This document shows positions 9,200 through 18,062 of a stretch of 64,000 bases of DNA, piece after piece. Each line of letters begins with the position of its first letter. Position 1 is the stretch's first letter. Position numbers and translations under genes: made by a program. The notes under the pieces are model-generated. The model had not been told where the DNA came from. It did not search any database and saw nothing but the letters and a program-made list of their open reading frames with translations. Origin of the DNA: Rhizobium sp. WSM4643 (lineage in GTDB: Bacteria > Pseudomonadota > Alphaproteobacteria > Rhizobiales > Rhizobiaceae); NCBI RefSeq assembly GCF_025152745.1, contig NZ_CP104040.1, positions 3,100,001 to 3,164,000 of the forward strand, given 5' to 3'.

Positions 9200-9435
9200 C
9201 CGATTTCTCCTTAATCGGCTTATTGAAAGCTCGGAATGGCAAAGAAAAGCCCTGAGAAAACGATAATCACAGGAATCCGGCTCGAAAACCGCCGAAAGCC
9301 CTAAAAGCGAGGCCTTGCGAAAAAATCCGCGGACGTCGCAATCGCATGGGTCGATACGGCGCAAACGCACTGAGGTCGCTTGTCAAACTCGGTTATTGAT
9401 GGTTGGCTTGGGAACTCAAAGACTGGGAGTCTAAA

Positions 9436-10392
9436 ATGAAAACAACAAGCACGTTCAAACTCGTTACCGCAACTGCCGTCGCCGCCCTCTCCGTTGCCTC
9501 CGCCGCCTTCGCTGCCGATCCCGACAGCTGCTCCACCGTTCATTTCTCGGACGTCGGCTGGACGGATATCACCGCCACCACCGCCACCGCATCCGTCGTC
9601 CTGAAGAGCATCGGCTATCAGACCGACATCAAGGTGCTCTCGGTGCCGGTCACCTACACCTCGCTGAAGAACAAAGACATAGACATCTTCCTCGGCAACT
9701 GGATGCCGACACAGGAAAAGGACGTCCGGCCCTATCTCGACGACAAGTCGGTCGAATCTTTCGGCCCCAACCTCGTCGGTGCCAAGTATACGCTCGCAAC
9801 CAACGCCAAGGGTGCGGAACTCGGCATCAAGGACTTCAAGGACATCGCCGCTCATAAGGACGATCTCGACGGTAAGATCTATGGCATCGAGCCTGGCAAT
9901 GACGGCAACCGCCTCGTCATGGACATGATCGAAAAGAACACCTTCGGCATGAAGGATCTGGAAGTCGTCGAATCCTCCGAGCAGGGCATGCTCGCCCAGG
10001 TCGCGCGCGCCGACAAAGCGGGCAAGCCCGTTGTCTTCCTCGGCTGGGAACCCCATCCGATGAACACTAACTTCAAGCTGACCTACCTCACAGGCGGTGA
10101 CGATATCTTCGGTCCGGATTTCGGCGGCGCCAAGGTCTTCACCAATGTTCGTGCCGGTTATCTCGACGAATGCCCGAATGTCGGCACGATGCTGAAGAAC
10201 CTGACGTTCTCCCTCGACATGGAGAACCACATCATGGGCAAAATCCTGAACGACGGCAAAGAGCCGGAGGCTGCAGCTTCCGAATGGCTGAAGGCGAACC
10301 CCGCAGCACTCGAGCCCTGGCTTAAGGGCGTCAAGACCCGCGACGGCAAGGGCGACGCTCTCGCGGCCGCCAAGACCGGCCTCGGCCTCTGA
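9436..10392 (+). CDS. choX: Choline ABC transporter, periplasmic binding protein
   Basis: Captures choline (and weakly related quaternary amines) for import, feeding glycine betaine synthesis or catabolism. It has 318 aa with signal peptide TATAVAALSVASAAFAA. The mature protein has the OpuAC/ProX-like type II fold, with VHFSDVGWTDITATTA and FLGNWMPTQEKDV, which carries aromatic and acidic ligands typical of ChoX. The ATG at 9436 is preceded by GGGAG; the open frame from 9403 is longer but would bury the signal peptide. It is first in choXWV. A strong hairpin after the stop probably makes choX mRNA more abundant than the permease mRNA. Confidence 0.93.
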   Translation: MKTTSTFKLVTATAVAALSVASAAFAADPDSCSTVHFSDVGWTDITATTATASVVLKSIGYQTDIKVLSVPVTYTSLKNKDIDIFLGNWMPTQEKDVRPYLDDKSVESFGPNLVGAKYTLATNAKGAELGIKDFKDIAAHKDDLDGKIYGIEPGNDGNRLVMDMIEKNTFGMKDLEVVESSEQGMLAQVARADKAGKPVVFLGWEPHPMNTNFKLTYLTGGDDIFGPDFGGAKVFTNVRAGYLDECPNVGTMLKNLTFSLDMENHIMGKILNDGKEPEAAASEWLKANPAALEPWLKGVKTRDGKGDALAAAKTGLGL

Positions 10393-10400
10393 CGATACGA

Positions 10401-10422
10401 ACGGGGCGGCTCGCCGCCCCGT
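10401..10422 (+). terminator. GC-rich hairpin between choX and choW (attenuator-like)
   Basis: ACGGGGCGG and CCGCCCCGT form a 9-bp stem with a CTCG loop, followed by TTTCATTTTTG. It looks like an intrinsic terminator, yet choW and choV follow in the same direction. Partial termination or 3'-end protection would give excess binding protein. Confidence 0.7.
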
Positions 10423-10451
10423 TTCATTTTTGTCCGATTGTTGTTTTTTGG

Positions 10452-11309
10452 ATGGGCGCGCCCTTGAATTGGATCACCGAATTTAAGATTCCCATTGGCT
10501 CCTGGGCCAAATCCTTTGTGGACTGGCTGACCTCGAACGGCGAATGGTTCTTCAACCAGGTCGCCTTCCTGCTGTCGAGCGCCATAGACGGCCTGCTCTT
10601 CGTGCTGCAGAAGCCTCATCCGCTGATCGTCATCGCCGCCATCACCGCCATCGCCTTTTGGTTGCGCCGATCGATCGCGGTCGCGGTCTTCACCTGTCTT
10701 GGGCTGCTGCTCATCGTGAACCAGGACTATTGGAAGGAAACGACGGAGACGCTCGCCCTCGTGCTCGCCGCCACCTTCGTCTGCATGGTGATCGGCATTC
10801 CGCTCGGCATTGCCGCTGCCCGCCGCCCTTGGGTCTATGCGGCCATGCGCCCGGTGCTCGATCTCATGCAAACCATACCGACATTCGTTTATCTGATCCC
10901 GGCACTCATCTTGTTCGGCCTCGGCATGGTGCCGGGCCTGATCGCGACCGTCATCTTCGCAATCCCCGCCCCGATCCGGCTGACGCGCCTCGGCATCATC
11001 TCGACGCCGCCGTCGCTCGTCGAAGCCGCCGTCGCGTTCGGCGCGACGCCGATACAGGTGCTGCGCAAGATCGAGCTTCCCTTCGCCACGCCGCAAATCA
11101 TGGCGGGTCTCACCCAGACCATCATGCTGTCGCTGTCGATGGTCGTCATCGCCGCCCTTGTCGGCGCTCCCGGGCTTGGCGTGCCCGTCGTTCGTGCGCT
11201 GAACACCGTCAATATCGCCAAGGGCTTCGAGGCGGGCTTCTGCATCGTCATCCTGGCAATCATTCTCGACCGGATGTTCCGCACGGCCGGTGAAGGAGGC
11301 GCTGCATGA
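10452..11309 (+). CDS. choW: Choline ABC transporter permease
   Basis: Inner-membrane permease of the ProW/OpuAB type, 285 aa, with about six to seven membrane helices. An amphipathic N-terminus is followed by helices from about residue 55. The EAA-type cytoplasmic loop that docks the ATPase is visible as EAAVAFGATPIQVLRKIELP (about 197-216). The ATG at 10452 lacks a strong ribosome site. The gene overlaps choV by four bases (ATGA), so the two are translationally coupled. Confidence 0.92.
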   Translation: MGAPLNWITEFKIPIGSWAKSFVDWLTSNGEWFFNQVAFLLSSAIDGLLFVLQKPHPLIVIAAITAIAFWLRRSIAVAVFTCLGLLLIVNQDYWKETTETLALVLAATFVCMVIGIPLGIAAARRPWVYAAMRPVLDLMQTIPTFVYLIPALILFGLGMVPGLIATVIFAIPAPIRLTRLGIISTPPSLVEAAVAFGATPIQVLRKIELPFATPQIMAGLTQTIMLSLSMVVIAALVGAPGLGVPVVRALNTVNIAKGFEAGFCIVILAIILDRMFRTAGEGGAA

Positions 11310-12358
11310 CCGCGGTAAACTTTAACAATGTCAGCATCATCTTCGGCGATCGGCCGGAAACCGCGCTTGCCATGGTCGATCAGGGCAAATCGCGAGACGA
11401 AATCGGCGCCGCGACCGGCTTGGTGCTCGGCGTCGCCGATGCCTCACTGACGATCGAGGAAGGCGAGATCCTGGTGCTGATGGGCCTTTCCGGCTCTGGC
11501 AAGTCGACGCTGCTGCGCGCCGTCAACGGGCTCGCTCCCGTGGTGCGCGGCGATGTTGCGGTCTCCACGACCACCGGCCCCGTCAACCCCTACAGATGCA
11601 ATGCCAAGGCGCTGCGCGATTTGCGCACCCACACCGTCTCCATGGTGTTCCAGCAGTTCGCCCTTTTGCCTTGGCGCACGGTCGCCGAAAATGTCGGCTT
11701 CGGCCTCGAACTCGCCGGCATGCCGGAAGCCGAACGTAAGCTCCGCGTCGGCGAGCAGCTCGAACTGGTCAACCTGACGAAATGGGCAGGCCGCAAGGTC
11801 AACGAGCTTTCCGGCGGCATGCAGCAGCGTGTCGGCCTTGCCCGAGCCTTTGCCACCGGCGCCCCGATCCTGCTCATGGACGAGCCTTTCTCGGCGCTCG
11901 ACCCATTGATCCGCACCCGCCTGCAGGACGAGCTCCTGGAGTTCCAGCGGCGGCTGAAGAAGACCATTCTTTTCGTCAGCCACGATCTCGACGAGGCCTT
12001 CCGCATCGGCAATCGCATCGCCATTATGGAGAGCGGCCGTATCATTCAGTGCGGAACGCCGCACGACATCGTCAAGAATCCCGCAGACCAGTATGTCGCC
12101 GATTTCGTGCAGAACCTCAATCCGATCAACATGCTGACTGCGGCCGACGTGATGCAGCCAGGCCTCGGCCAGACTGCCGCCGGCATGAGTGTCAGCGCTA
12201 CAGCCCGTGCCGCGACGCCGCTGATCGATGTCCTCGACGCCCTGGCCCGCCAACCCGGCAGTATCGGCATCGTCGAGAACGGCGCGATTGTCGGTACCAT
12301 CTCCGCCCAAGACATTGTCGCCGGCCTCACCCGCCATCGCCGCAAGCAGGAAGCTTGA
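11306..12358 (+). CDS. choV: Choline ABC transporter ATP-binding protein
   Basis: ATPase of the quaternary-amine uptake family, 350 aa. Walker A is GLSGSGKST, the signature LSGGMQQRVG, and Walker B ILLMDEPFSALD. The N-terminal extension before Walker A is typical of ProV/ChoV. The C-terminal part (from about residue 265) resembles a single reduced CBS-like region, ending VGTISAQDIVAGL. The start overlaps the choW stop by four bases. It completes the choXWV importer. Confidence 0.93.
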   Translation: MTAVNFNNVSIIFGDRPETALAMVDQGKSRDEIGAATGLVLGVADASLTIEEGEILVLMGLSGSGKSTLLRAVNGLAPVVRGDVAVSTTTGPVNPYRCNAKALRDLRTHTVSMVFQQFALLPWRTVAENVGFGLELAGMPEAERKLRVGEQLELVNLTKWAGRKVNELSGGMQQRVGLARAFATGAPILLMDEPFSALDPLIRTRLQDELLEFQRRLKKTILFVSHDLDEAFRIGNRIAIMESGRIIQCGTPHDIVKNPADQYVADFVQNLNPINMLTAADVMQPGLGQTAAGMSVSATARAATPLIDVLDALARQPGSIGIVENGAIVGTISAQDIVAGLTRHRRKQEA

Positions 12359-12366
12359 TGTTTTCG

Positions 12367-12389
12367 ATCCGCTTTGCCACAAAGCGGAT
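12367..12389 (+). promoter_or_regulatory. Perfect 10-bp hairpin abutting the start codon of the HugZ-like gene
   Basis: ATCCGCTTTG (12367-12376), loop CCA, CAAAGCGGAT (12380-12389), with the ATG directly at 12390. The right arm contains the only purine-rich ribosome-site candidate (AAAGCGGA). Folding in mRNA would hide it. No T-run follows, so this is not a normal terminator. A translational switch, or control by read-through from choV, is inferred. Confidence 0.6.
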
Positions 12390-13139
12390 ATGAAAGATCC
12401 GGCCTCACCCTTACGCGAAACCGACGACGATGCCCGCAAGCTCGCCCGCGTGCTTCTGCGCTCCGCCCGGCACGCGGCGATTGCCGTTCTCGACCCCGAG
12501 ACCGGCTTTCCCTTTGCCAGTCGCGTGCTGGTCGCCACCGATATCGACGGCGCCCCCGTCATCCTCGTTTCGAAGCTATCGGCCCATACGAGGGCGCTTG
12601 CCAGAGACCCGCGCGCCTCGCTCCTGACCGGCGAGCCCGGCAAGGGCGATCCCCTCGCCTTTCCGCGTCTGACGACCCAGTGCCTGGCAGAACCCGTCGA
12701 GCGCAGCAGTGCATTCTACGAGCGTATCCGCACGCGTTTTCTCGCTCGCCACACCAAAGCGAAGCTTTATATCGACTTTCCTGATTTCCTGTTCTTCCGT
12801 CTTAAGCCGGAACAGGCCAGCCTCAATGGCGGCTTCGGCCGCGCCTACCAGCTCGATGGAAACGATCTCATAATCCAGTCGGCGGCGAATGAGGCAATCG
12901 CCACCGAGGCGGCAGAGACAGTGCGAGATTTAGTAGAACGCCATCCCGATGTCGCTGAAGCCCTCGCTATCAGGCTGAAGGCGCCGGAATCGGGTCCTTG
13001 GCGCATTTGTGGTATCGATTCCTCAGGTTTCGACATGATTTCCGGCGACTTGCTGCTGCGATACGAGTTCGAAACCCTCGCTGTGGATGCCGATCACATT
13101 TGTTCAAACATGACTAAAATAGCATACTCGATACCTTAA
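12390..13139 (+). CDS. HugZ-like FMN-binding protein (pyridoxamine-phosphate-oxidase fold plus DUF2470)
   Basis: Probable flavin- or haem-handling protein of the HugZ family, whose members degrade haem or bind FMN. The protein is 249 aa. Residues 15-145 have the split-barrel fold signature (ARKLARVLLRSARHAAIAVL, then FASRVLVATDIDGAPVILVS). The C-terminal 85 residues match DUF2470, including ICGIDSSGFDMISGD. The start at 12390 matches the family N-terminus but is locked in a hairpin (see separate entry). It begins 31 nt after choV, though no functional link to choline is known. The substrate is not established. Confidence 0.82.
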   Translation: MKDPASPLRETDDDARKLARVLLRSARHAAIAVLDPETGFPFASRVLVATDIDGAPVILVSKLSAHTRALARDPRASLLTGEPGKGDPLAFPRLTTQCLAEPVERSSAFYERIRTRFLARHTKAKLYIDFPDFLFFRLKPEQASLNGGFGRAYQLDGNDLIIQSAANEAIATEAAETVRDLVERHPDVAEALAIRLKAPESGPWRICGIDSSGFDMISGDLLLRYEFETLAVDADHICSNMTKIAYSIP

Positions 13140-13140
13140 A

Positions 13141-13193
13141 TTTAGGTATATACAATCTTCGAGCCCAGTTGCTAGTTTTTAGCGTCAGTCAAA
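13141..13193 (+). promoter_or_regulatory. Two NolR-box-like sequences upstream of the NolR-like gene
   Basis: TTTAG-N9-AT at 13141-13156 and TTTAG-N9-AA at 13178-13193 both fit the published NolR consensus (A/T)TTAG-N9-A(T/A). They lie 62-114 nt before the ArsR-family start, suggesting autoregulation. The first overlaps a palindrome ATACCT-N7-AGGTAT (13131-13149) that also covers the stop codon of the HugZ-like gene. The motif is short and AT-rich, so chance matches are possible. Confidence 0.4.
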
Positions 13194-13254
13194 ATCCTGG
13201 CTGACGGCCTGTGCCAGCACGAATGATGTACGTTTCGCATTAGGAAGATAACAT

Positions 13255-13572
13255 ATGGAAACCTCCGATTTGGCCGATCACACGAACGTGGCGGCAGCTT
13301 TATTGTCGGCCATGGCAAACCCGAAAAGATTGCTGATCTTGTGTAGCCTCGTGAAGGGCGAAGTGGCCGTCGGCGTGCTTGCGACGCAGGTCGGCCTCAG
13401 CCAGTCGGCTCTCTCTCAGCACCTGTCGAAACTACGCGCTCAAAAACTGGTCAAGACCCGCCGAGACGCACAAACCATCTATTATTCGAGCAGCTCCGAG
13501 CCGGTCATGAAGATCCTGGCAACGCTCGAAGACATCTACCTCGTGCAGAAGAGAAACAGATCCGCCGCTTGA
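13255..13572 (+). CDS. ArsR-family regulator, NolR-like
   Basis: Small dimeric winged-helix repressor, 105 aa. The central stretch LSAMANPKRLLIL, the recognition helix LSQSALSQHLSKLRAQ and the wing TRRDAQTIYYSSSS are what I recall for NolR, the rhizobial regulator of nod and core genes. The N- and C-termini differ, and no metal-binding cysteine motif (ELCVCDL type) is present, as in NolR. It may be nolR or a paralogue. The gene stands alone, ends at a strong terminator, and has two NolR-box-like sites upstream. Family membership is firm; identity with nolR is inference. Confidence 0.85.
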   Translation: METSDLADHTNVAAALLSAMANPKRLLILCSLVKGEVAVGVLATQVGLSQSALSQHLSKLRAQKLVKTRRDAQTIYYSSSSEPVMKILATLEDIYLVQKRNRSAA

Positions 13573-13663
13573 TGATAGCGCTGACATGAATGTCGGCCGA
13601 TGCCGTGCCGGAAGGGGATATTCCCGGAAGCCTGGCAACGATATTTCAGCACATGAACCTTAT

Positions 13664-13701
13664 GGCACGACCGGCAAATCTTCCGATTTGCCGGTCGTGC
13701 C
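13664..13701 (+). terminator. Strong intrinsic-type hairpin after the NolR-like gene
   Basis: GGCACGACCGGCAAATC (13664-13680) pairs perfectly with GATTTGCCGGTCGTGCC (13685-13701), a 17-bp stem with a TTCC loop, followed by a short T stretch (CTTTG). It ends transcription of the regulator and separates it from the aminotransferase. The rest of 13573-13929 holds no convincing gene. Confidence 0.8.
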
Positions 13702-13929
13702 TTTGAGTGCCCTAATCTTTCAGTTCCTTACGCCGGCGGCGAAGGAATTGCAGCCCCATCGCGCTGAGGCGCTCGCCCGTGATCGATCGAAGCAAGTTGC
13801 GCCTCCTGTCAGGAGGAGCTTGCGGGACTTTTCCCGTTGACGCCTTGAGAAGCCCTGATAATTTGACCGGGCAGTAAAGATATGGGCGTGAAGCCCCGGG
13901 AAAGGGCCGCCAGCGGCCAGGAGAACAGC

Positions 13930-15255
13930 ATGTCCAATCGCCTCAATGCACCGAACGATCTTCGCGCCTTCTGGATGCCGTTTACGGCAAATCGCCAGTT
14001 CAAGAAGGAGCCGCGTTTGTTCGTCGGCGCCAAGGACATGTACTATACGACCCATGACGGCCGTCAGGTGCTGGACGGCACGGCTGGCCTCTGGTGCGTC
14101 AACGCCGGCCACTGCCGCCCGAAGATCACCGAAGCGATCCGCGAGCAGGCCGGCGAGCTCGATTACGCGCCGGCCTTCCAGCTCGGCCATCCCAAGGCCT
14201 TCGAACTGGCGAACCGCCTGGTCGACATTGCCCCGGAAGGCCTGAACCACGTTCTCTACACCAATTCGGGTTCGGAATCCGTCGAGACGGCGCTCAAGGT
14301 GGCGCTCGCCTATCACCGCGTGAAGGGCAATGGATCACGCTTCCGCCTGATTGGCCGCGAGCGCGGCTATCATGGCGTCAATTTCGGCGGCATCTCCGTC
14401 GGCGGCATCGTCACCAACCGCAAGATGTTCGGCACACTTCTGACCGGCGTCGATCACATGCCGCACACCCACCAGCCCGGCAAAAACAACTTCACTCGCG
14501 GCGAGCCCGAGCATGGCGGCGACATCGCTACCGAACTCGAGCGTATCGTCACCTTGCATGACGCCTCCACCGTCGCCGCCGTCATCGTCGAGCCGGTGGC
14601 GGGTTCCACCGGCGTCTTGATCCCGCCCAAGGGCTACCTGCAAAAGCTGCGCGAGATCTGCACCAAGCATGGCATCCTTCTGATCTTCGACGAGGTCATC
14701 ACCGGCTTCGGCCGCCTCGGCGCTCCCTTCGCCGCGCAATATTACGACGTCAAGCCCGACATGATCACCGCCGCCAAGGGGCTGACCAACGGTGTCATTC
14801 CGATGGGCGCGGTCTTCGTTACCTCCGAGATCCATGATGCCTTCATGAACGGCCCGGAACATATGATCGAGTTCTTCCACGGCTACACCTATTCCGGCAA
14901 CCCGATCGCCTCCGCCGCCGCGCTCGCCACGCTCGACACCTACAAGGAGGAAGGCCTGCTGACGCGCGCCGCCGAGCTTTCCGACTACTGGGCCGACGCG
15001 CTGCATTCGCTGAAGGACTGCCCCAATGTCATCGACATCCGGAACACCGGCCTGATCGGCGCGATCGAACTCGACCCGATCGCCGGCGAGCCCACCAAGC
15101 GCGCCTTCACCGCTTTCCTGAAAGCTTATGAAAGCGGCCTGCTGATCCGCACCACCGGCGATATCATCGCGCTCTCACCGCCGCTGATCATCGAGAAGCA
15201 CCATATCGACGAGCTCTTCGGCAAGCTGCGAGCCATCCTGCAGAACAACGTCTGA
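13930..15255 (+). CDS. Class III aminotransferase, beta-alanine/omega-amino acid:pyruvate type
   Basis: PLP enzyme that moves the amino group of beta-alanine or another omega-amine to pyruvate. It has 441 aa. The PLP-contact Asp is in LIFDEVITGFGR (D254) and the Schiff-base lysine in MITAAKGLTNG (K283). The early motif TAGLWCVNAGHCRP is typical of the omega-amino acid:pyruvate group. The ATG at 13930 follows AGGAGAACAGC; an upstream start at 13882 lacks such a site. It is monocistronic, followed by a RIME-like repeat. Substrate range cannot be set from sequence; 4-aminobutyrate is the main alternative. Confidence 0.9.
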   Translation: MSNRLNAPNDLRAFWMPFTANRQFKKEPRLFVGAKDMYYTTHDGRQVLDGTAGLWCVNAGHCRPKITEAIREQAGELDYAPAFQLGHPKAFELANRLVDIAPEGLNHVLYTNSGSESVETALKVALAYHRVKGNGSRFRLIGRERGYHGVNFGGISVGGIVTNRKMFGTLLTGVDHMPHTHQPGKNNFTRGEPEHGGDIATELERIVTLHDASTVAAVIVEPVAGSTGVLIPPKGYLQKLREICTKHGILLIFDEVITGFGRLGAPFAAQYYDVKPDMITAAKGLTNGVIPMGAVFVTSEIHDAFMNGPEHMIEFFHGYTYSGNPIASAAALATLDTYKEEGLLTRAAELSDYWADALHSLKDCPNVIDIRNTGLIGAIELDPIAGEPTKRAFTAFLKAYESGLLIRTTGDIIALSPPLIIEKHHIDELFGKLRAILQNNV

Positions 15256-15300
15256 GAAAGCTCTGAGGCTTCCAGCAACGGGGCCTGCGGCGGGCCTCCT

Positions 15301-15407
15301 GCATAATTCCTTAAGTCGGAATCTATTTAAGGATAAAATTGTACGGCAATTGAAAGTGTTACAGCGTCCTTTGCGCGCCTGAAAAGACGCGCGGCGCTGT
15401 AAGCCCA
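15301..15407. repeat. RIME-like rhizobial intergenic mosaic repeat, copy 1
   Basis: Two palindromic modules: CCTTAA...TTAAGG inside GCATAATTCC...GGATAAAATT, and TTACAGCG...CGCTGTAA around GCGCGCC...GACGCGC. The same modules recur near 28.3, 35.1 and 41.4 kb. Such mosaics are known in Rhizobium intergenic regions. It lies between convergent genes and may also help termination. Confidence 0.7.
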
Positions 15408-15440
15408 CGCGGGCCCTTTTGTTGCGAAGCCAGATAGATT

Positions 15441-16355
15441 TCAGCTGACCGCGGCGACGGAAAGGCAGAGGGCGAATTTCTTCAGGAGCCGGTGATCGAA
15501 TTGCCCTTCGCTGCCAAGCATCCATTTCAGTGATTGGCTCGCGCTCCATGGCGCCTTGTACGGCCGCACGGAGGTCACGGCGTCATAGACGTCGCAAATC
15601 GCAGCAAGACGAGCATGGAAGCTCACCTGCGCCTCGGAAAGCCTGCGCGGATAGCCCTTGCCATCGATACGCTCATGATGGTTGAGGCAGACGTCGAGAA
15701 CGATCTCCGACATGCCTTGCTGGCGCGACAGGATTGCATGCCCCTTTTCCGGATGATCGCGGATCATTTTGATCTCGTCCTCGTCCAGGCGCCCTTCCTT
15801 GTTGAGTATCTCGAGCGGAATTTCGAGCTTGCCGACGTCGTGCAGCAATCCTGCCGTGCCGAGCATCTGCACGGTAGTCTCGTCAAGTCCGAGATGACGG
15901 CCGAACAGGATCATCAGCGCGCTCACCGAAAGGGAATGCAGAAACGTTGCCTCGTCCTTGGATTTCAGACGCGTAACGCTGAGAAAGACAGTGGGATTGT
16001 CATCAATCGACTTGGAGACAGAGGAAATCACCGGCGCCACCTGATCGACGCTGATGCCATCGCCATGCTGGAGCCGGCTGAAAACGCTTTCCAGCACCTG
16101 CACGGATTTCTGGATGGTCTCGCGTGCCGCCTTGGTGTCGATCTCGATATTGCCGCCTGGCAGGCCGTCGATGTCGAGGCCTCTGCTGGTGTTAATGACA
16201 ACACCTTCAATACCGCTCTTGCGAAGTTTCAGGGCATCGGCTTCACGGCGCAGCAGAAATCTTCGCTTGGACAGAAGAGGGTCATGCCATGCACCCTCGA
16301 TCGCCTCCACAAACATTCCGTTGCGCACCTGTCTGGCTTCGATACGCTTCAGCAT
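15441..16355 (-). CDS. HD-GYP domain protein (putative cyclic-di-GMP phosphodiesterase) with DUF3391
   Basis: Likely degrades cyclic di-GMP. An N-terminal DUF3391-type region (MLKRIEARQVRNGMFVEAIE) covers the first 110 residues. The HD-GYP domain follows with HDVGKLEIP (HD at about 172-173) and HHERIDGKGYP (about 226-236), the complete metal and GYP motifs, so it should be active. I place the start at the ATG at 16355, with AGGAA eleven bases upstream and a family-like N-terminus; an in-frame ATG at 16406 adds 17 residues without a ribosome site. It has no membrane segment and no receiver domain. Confidence 0.88.
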   Translation of the reverse strand: MLKRIEARQVRNGMFVEAIEGAWHDPLLSKRRFLLRREADALKLRKSGIEGVVINTSRGLDIDGLPGGNIEIDTKAARETIQKSVQVLESVFSRLQHGDGISVDQVAPVISSVSKSIDDNPTVFLSVTRLKSKDEATFLHSLSVSALMILFGRHLGLDETTVQMLGTAGLLHDVGKLEIPLEILNKEGRLDEDEIKMIRDHPEKGHAILSRQQGMSEIVLDVCLNHHERIDGKGYPRRLSEAQVSFHARLAAICDVYDAVTSVRPYKAPWSASQSLKWMLGSEGQFDHRLLKKFALCLSVAAVS

Positions 16356-16839
16356 CCAGATCTCTGTTCCTGAAATATCTCTCTGTTTATGACCGTTCTT
16401 TTGCATCGCAGCAATATATGCGGGAACAATGGTTCTACTCTAATTGGTAGAATCAAGTGTTAATCTCAAAACAGAATTCGAATATTCGGAAAGACCAAGC
16501 GAGCTTCCGCGAAATGCAGCAGGTTCATCGGCGCACCGCGATTGTGCGGGTACCGCCACCCTCGAAACAATCACCAGACGGCGCCAAAATTGACGATTTT
16601 GGCAAGATTTCGTGTCGGATCGAGCCGATTTTCGTTCCATTTTGTTATCAACTTGCGCAATCTCACCAAAATTCCTAGAAATCTTGTCGCTGCACCACTC
16701 GAGCCAAATATGGCCGGAGGGTGCATTGATCGCGCCGATATCGATCGTTCTTGGCACGGCTCCTGGGCCGTTGAACGATCCGGAAAAGCCGGCGCGACGT
16801 TCATCGCGGGTCGCATGACCCCATCCAAGGAGACAGACA
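16356..16839. other. Intergenic region without a recognised gene
   Basis: This 484-nt stretch separates the divergent HD-GYP and binding-protein genes. It is lower in GC than its surroundings, up to about 16680. Open frames here have no ribosome site or family resemblance. It should hold both promoters; I could not pick a reliable -35/-10 pair. AAGGAGACAGACA just before 16840 is the ribosome site of the next gene. Confidence 0.6.
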
Positions 16840-17943
16840 ATGACCCTCAAGACATTGACGGCGACCCTCGTCGCGTCACTCGCCTTTGCGCCGCTTGCCC
16901 ATGCCGATATCACCATCGGCCTGATCGCGCCGCTGACCGGCCCCGTCGCCGCCTATGGCGATCAGGTGAAGAACGGCGCTCAGACGGCCGTCGACGAGAT
17001 CAACAAGAAGGGCGGGATTCTCGGAGAGAAGGTCGTTCTCGAGCTGGCCGACGATGCCGGCGAACCGAAGCAGGGCGTTTCCGCCGCCAACAAGGTCGTC
17101 GGCGACGGCATCCGCTTCGTCGTCGGCCCGGTAACCTCGGGCGTCGCCATTCCCGTTTCGGACGTGCTTGCTGAAAACGGCGTGCTGATGGTTACCCCGA
17201 CCGCGACGGCCCCCGACCTGACCAAGCGCGGTCTCACCAACGTGCTGCGCACCTGCGGCCGCGACGACCAGCAGGCAGAAGTCGCCGCCAAATATGTGCT
17301 GAAGAATTTCAAGGACAAGCGCGTCGCCATCGTCAACGACAAGGGCGCCTACGGCAAGGGCCTCGCCGATGCCTTCAAGGCGACGCTGAACGCCGGCGGC
17401 ATCACCGAAGTCGTCAATGACGCGATCACGCCTGGTGACAAGGATTTCAGCGCGCTCACCACCCGCATCAAGTCCGAGAAGGTCGACGTGGTCTATTTCG
17501 GCGGCTACCACCCGGAAGGCGGCTTGCTCGCCCGCCAATTGCATGACCTCGCCGCCAACGCGACGATCATCGGCGGCGATGGCCTCTCCAACACCGAATT
17601 CTGGGCAATCGGCACGGATGCGGCAGCAGGCACGATCTTCACCAACGCTTCGGACGCCACCAAGAGCCCGGATTCCAAGGCCGCAGCCGACGCGCTCGCC
17701 GCCAAGAAGATCCCGGCCGAGGCCTTCACGCTGAACGCCTATGCCGCCGTCGAGGTGCTGAAGGCCGGCATCGAGAAGGCCGGCAGTGCCGAGGATGCGG
17801 AAGCCGTCGCGACTGCGCTGAAGGACGGCAAGGAGATCCCGACTGCCATCGGCAAGGTCACCTACGGCGAGACCGGCGACCTGACCTCGCAGAGCTTCTC
17901 GCTCTACAAGTGGGAAGCCGGCAAGATCGTCGCCGCCGAATAA
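16840..17943 (+). CDS. Branched-chain amino acid ABC transporter binding protein (LivJ/BraC type)
   Basis: Periplasmic receptor for leucine, isoleucine, valine and often other amino acids. It has 367 aa with signal peptide ending PLAHA before [20 protein letters not shown], the typical start of this family. The conserved [19 protein letters not shown] segment and the two-lobed Leu/Ile/Val fold follow. No permease or ATPase is adjacent, which is common for braC in rhizobia, where it works with a braDEFG complex elsewhere. A strong terminator follows. The exact ligand is not fixed by sequence. Confidence 0.92.
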   Translation: MTLKTLTATLVASLAFAPLAHADITIGLIAPLTGPVAAYGDQVKNGAQTAVDEINKKGGILGEKVVLELADDAGEPKQGVSAANKVVGDGIRFVVGPVTSGVAIPVSDVLAENGVLMVTPTATAPDLTKRGLTNVLRTCGRDDQQAEVAAKYVLKNFKDKRVAIVNDKGAYGKGLADAFKATLNAGGITEVVNDAITPGDKDFSALTTRIKSEKVDVVYFGGYHPEGGLLARQLHDLAANATIIGGDGLSNTEFWAIGTDAAAGTIFTNASDATKSPDSKAAADALAAKKIPAEAFTLNAYAAVEVLKAGIEKAGSAEDAEAVATALKDGKEIPTAIGKVTYGETGDLTSQSFSLYKWEAGKIVAAE

Positions 17944-17963
17944 ACCATCGCTGACCGTCGAAG

Positions 17964-17995
17964 ACCGGGCGCCCCTACGGCGCCCGGTTTCGTTT
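17964..17995 (+). terminator. Intrinsic terminator after the braC/livJ-like gene
   Basis: ACCGGGCGCC (17964-17973), loop CCTAC, GGCGCCCGGT (17979-17988), then TTCGTTTT. A 10-bp perfect GC-rich stem with a T-rich tail. Confidence 0.85.
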
Positions 17996-18062
17996 TGCGG
18001 CACTCGCTTGTGGCGGCAGATCGGTTATAAGTTTCGGAATCGGTTGTAATGTGAGCAATGCC

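Noticed and set aside
9200..9370. In-frame N-terminal extension of thymidine kinase to 9370
   Set aside because: The P-loop of type II thymidine kinases lies about ten residues from the N-terminus, and ATG 9199 has a good ribosome site.
9301..10230. 309-codon frame opposite choX
   Set aside because: Shadow of choX, which has a signal peptide and family motifs.
10158..11096. 312-codon frame opposite choX/choW
   Set aside because: Composition (Asp/Arg/His-rich) is typical of an antisense shadow; crosses a gene boundary.
13586..13840. 84-codon frame after the NolR-like gene
   Set aside because: It runs through the 17-bp terminator hairpin and has no ribosome site.
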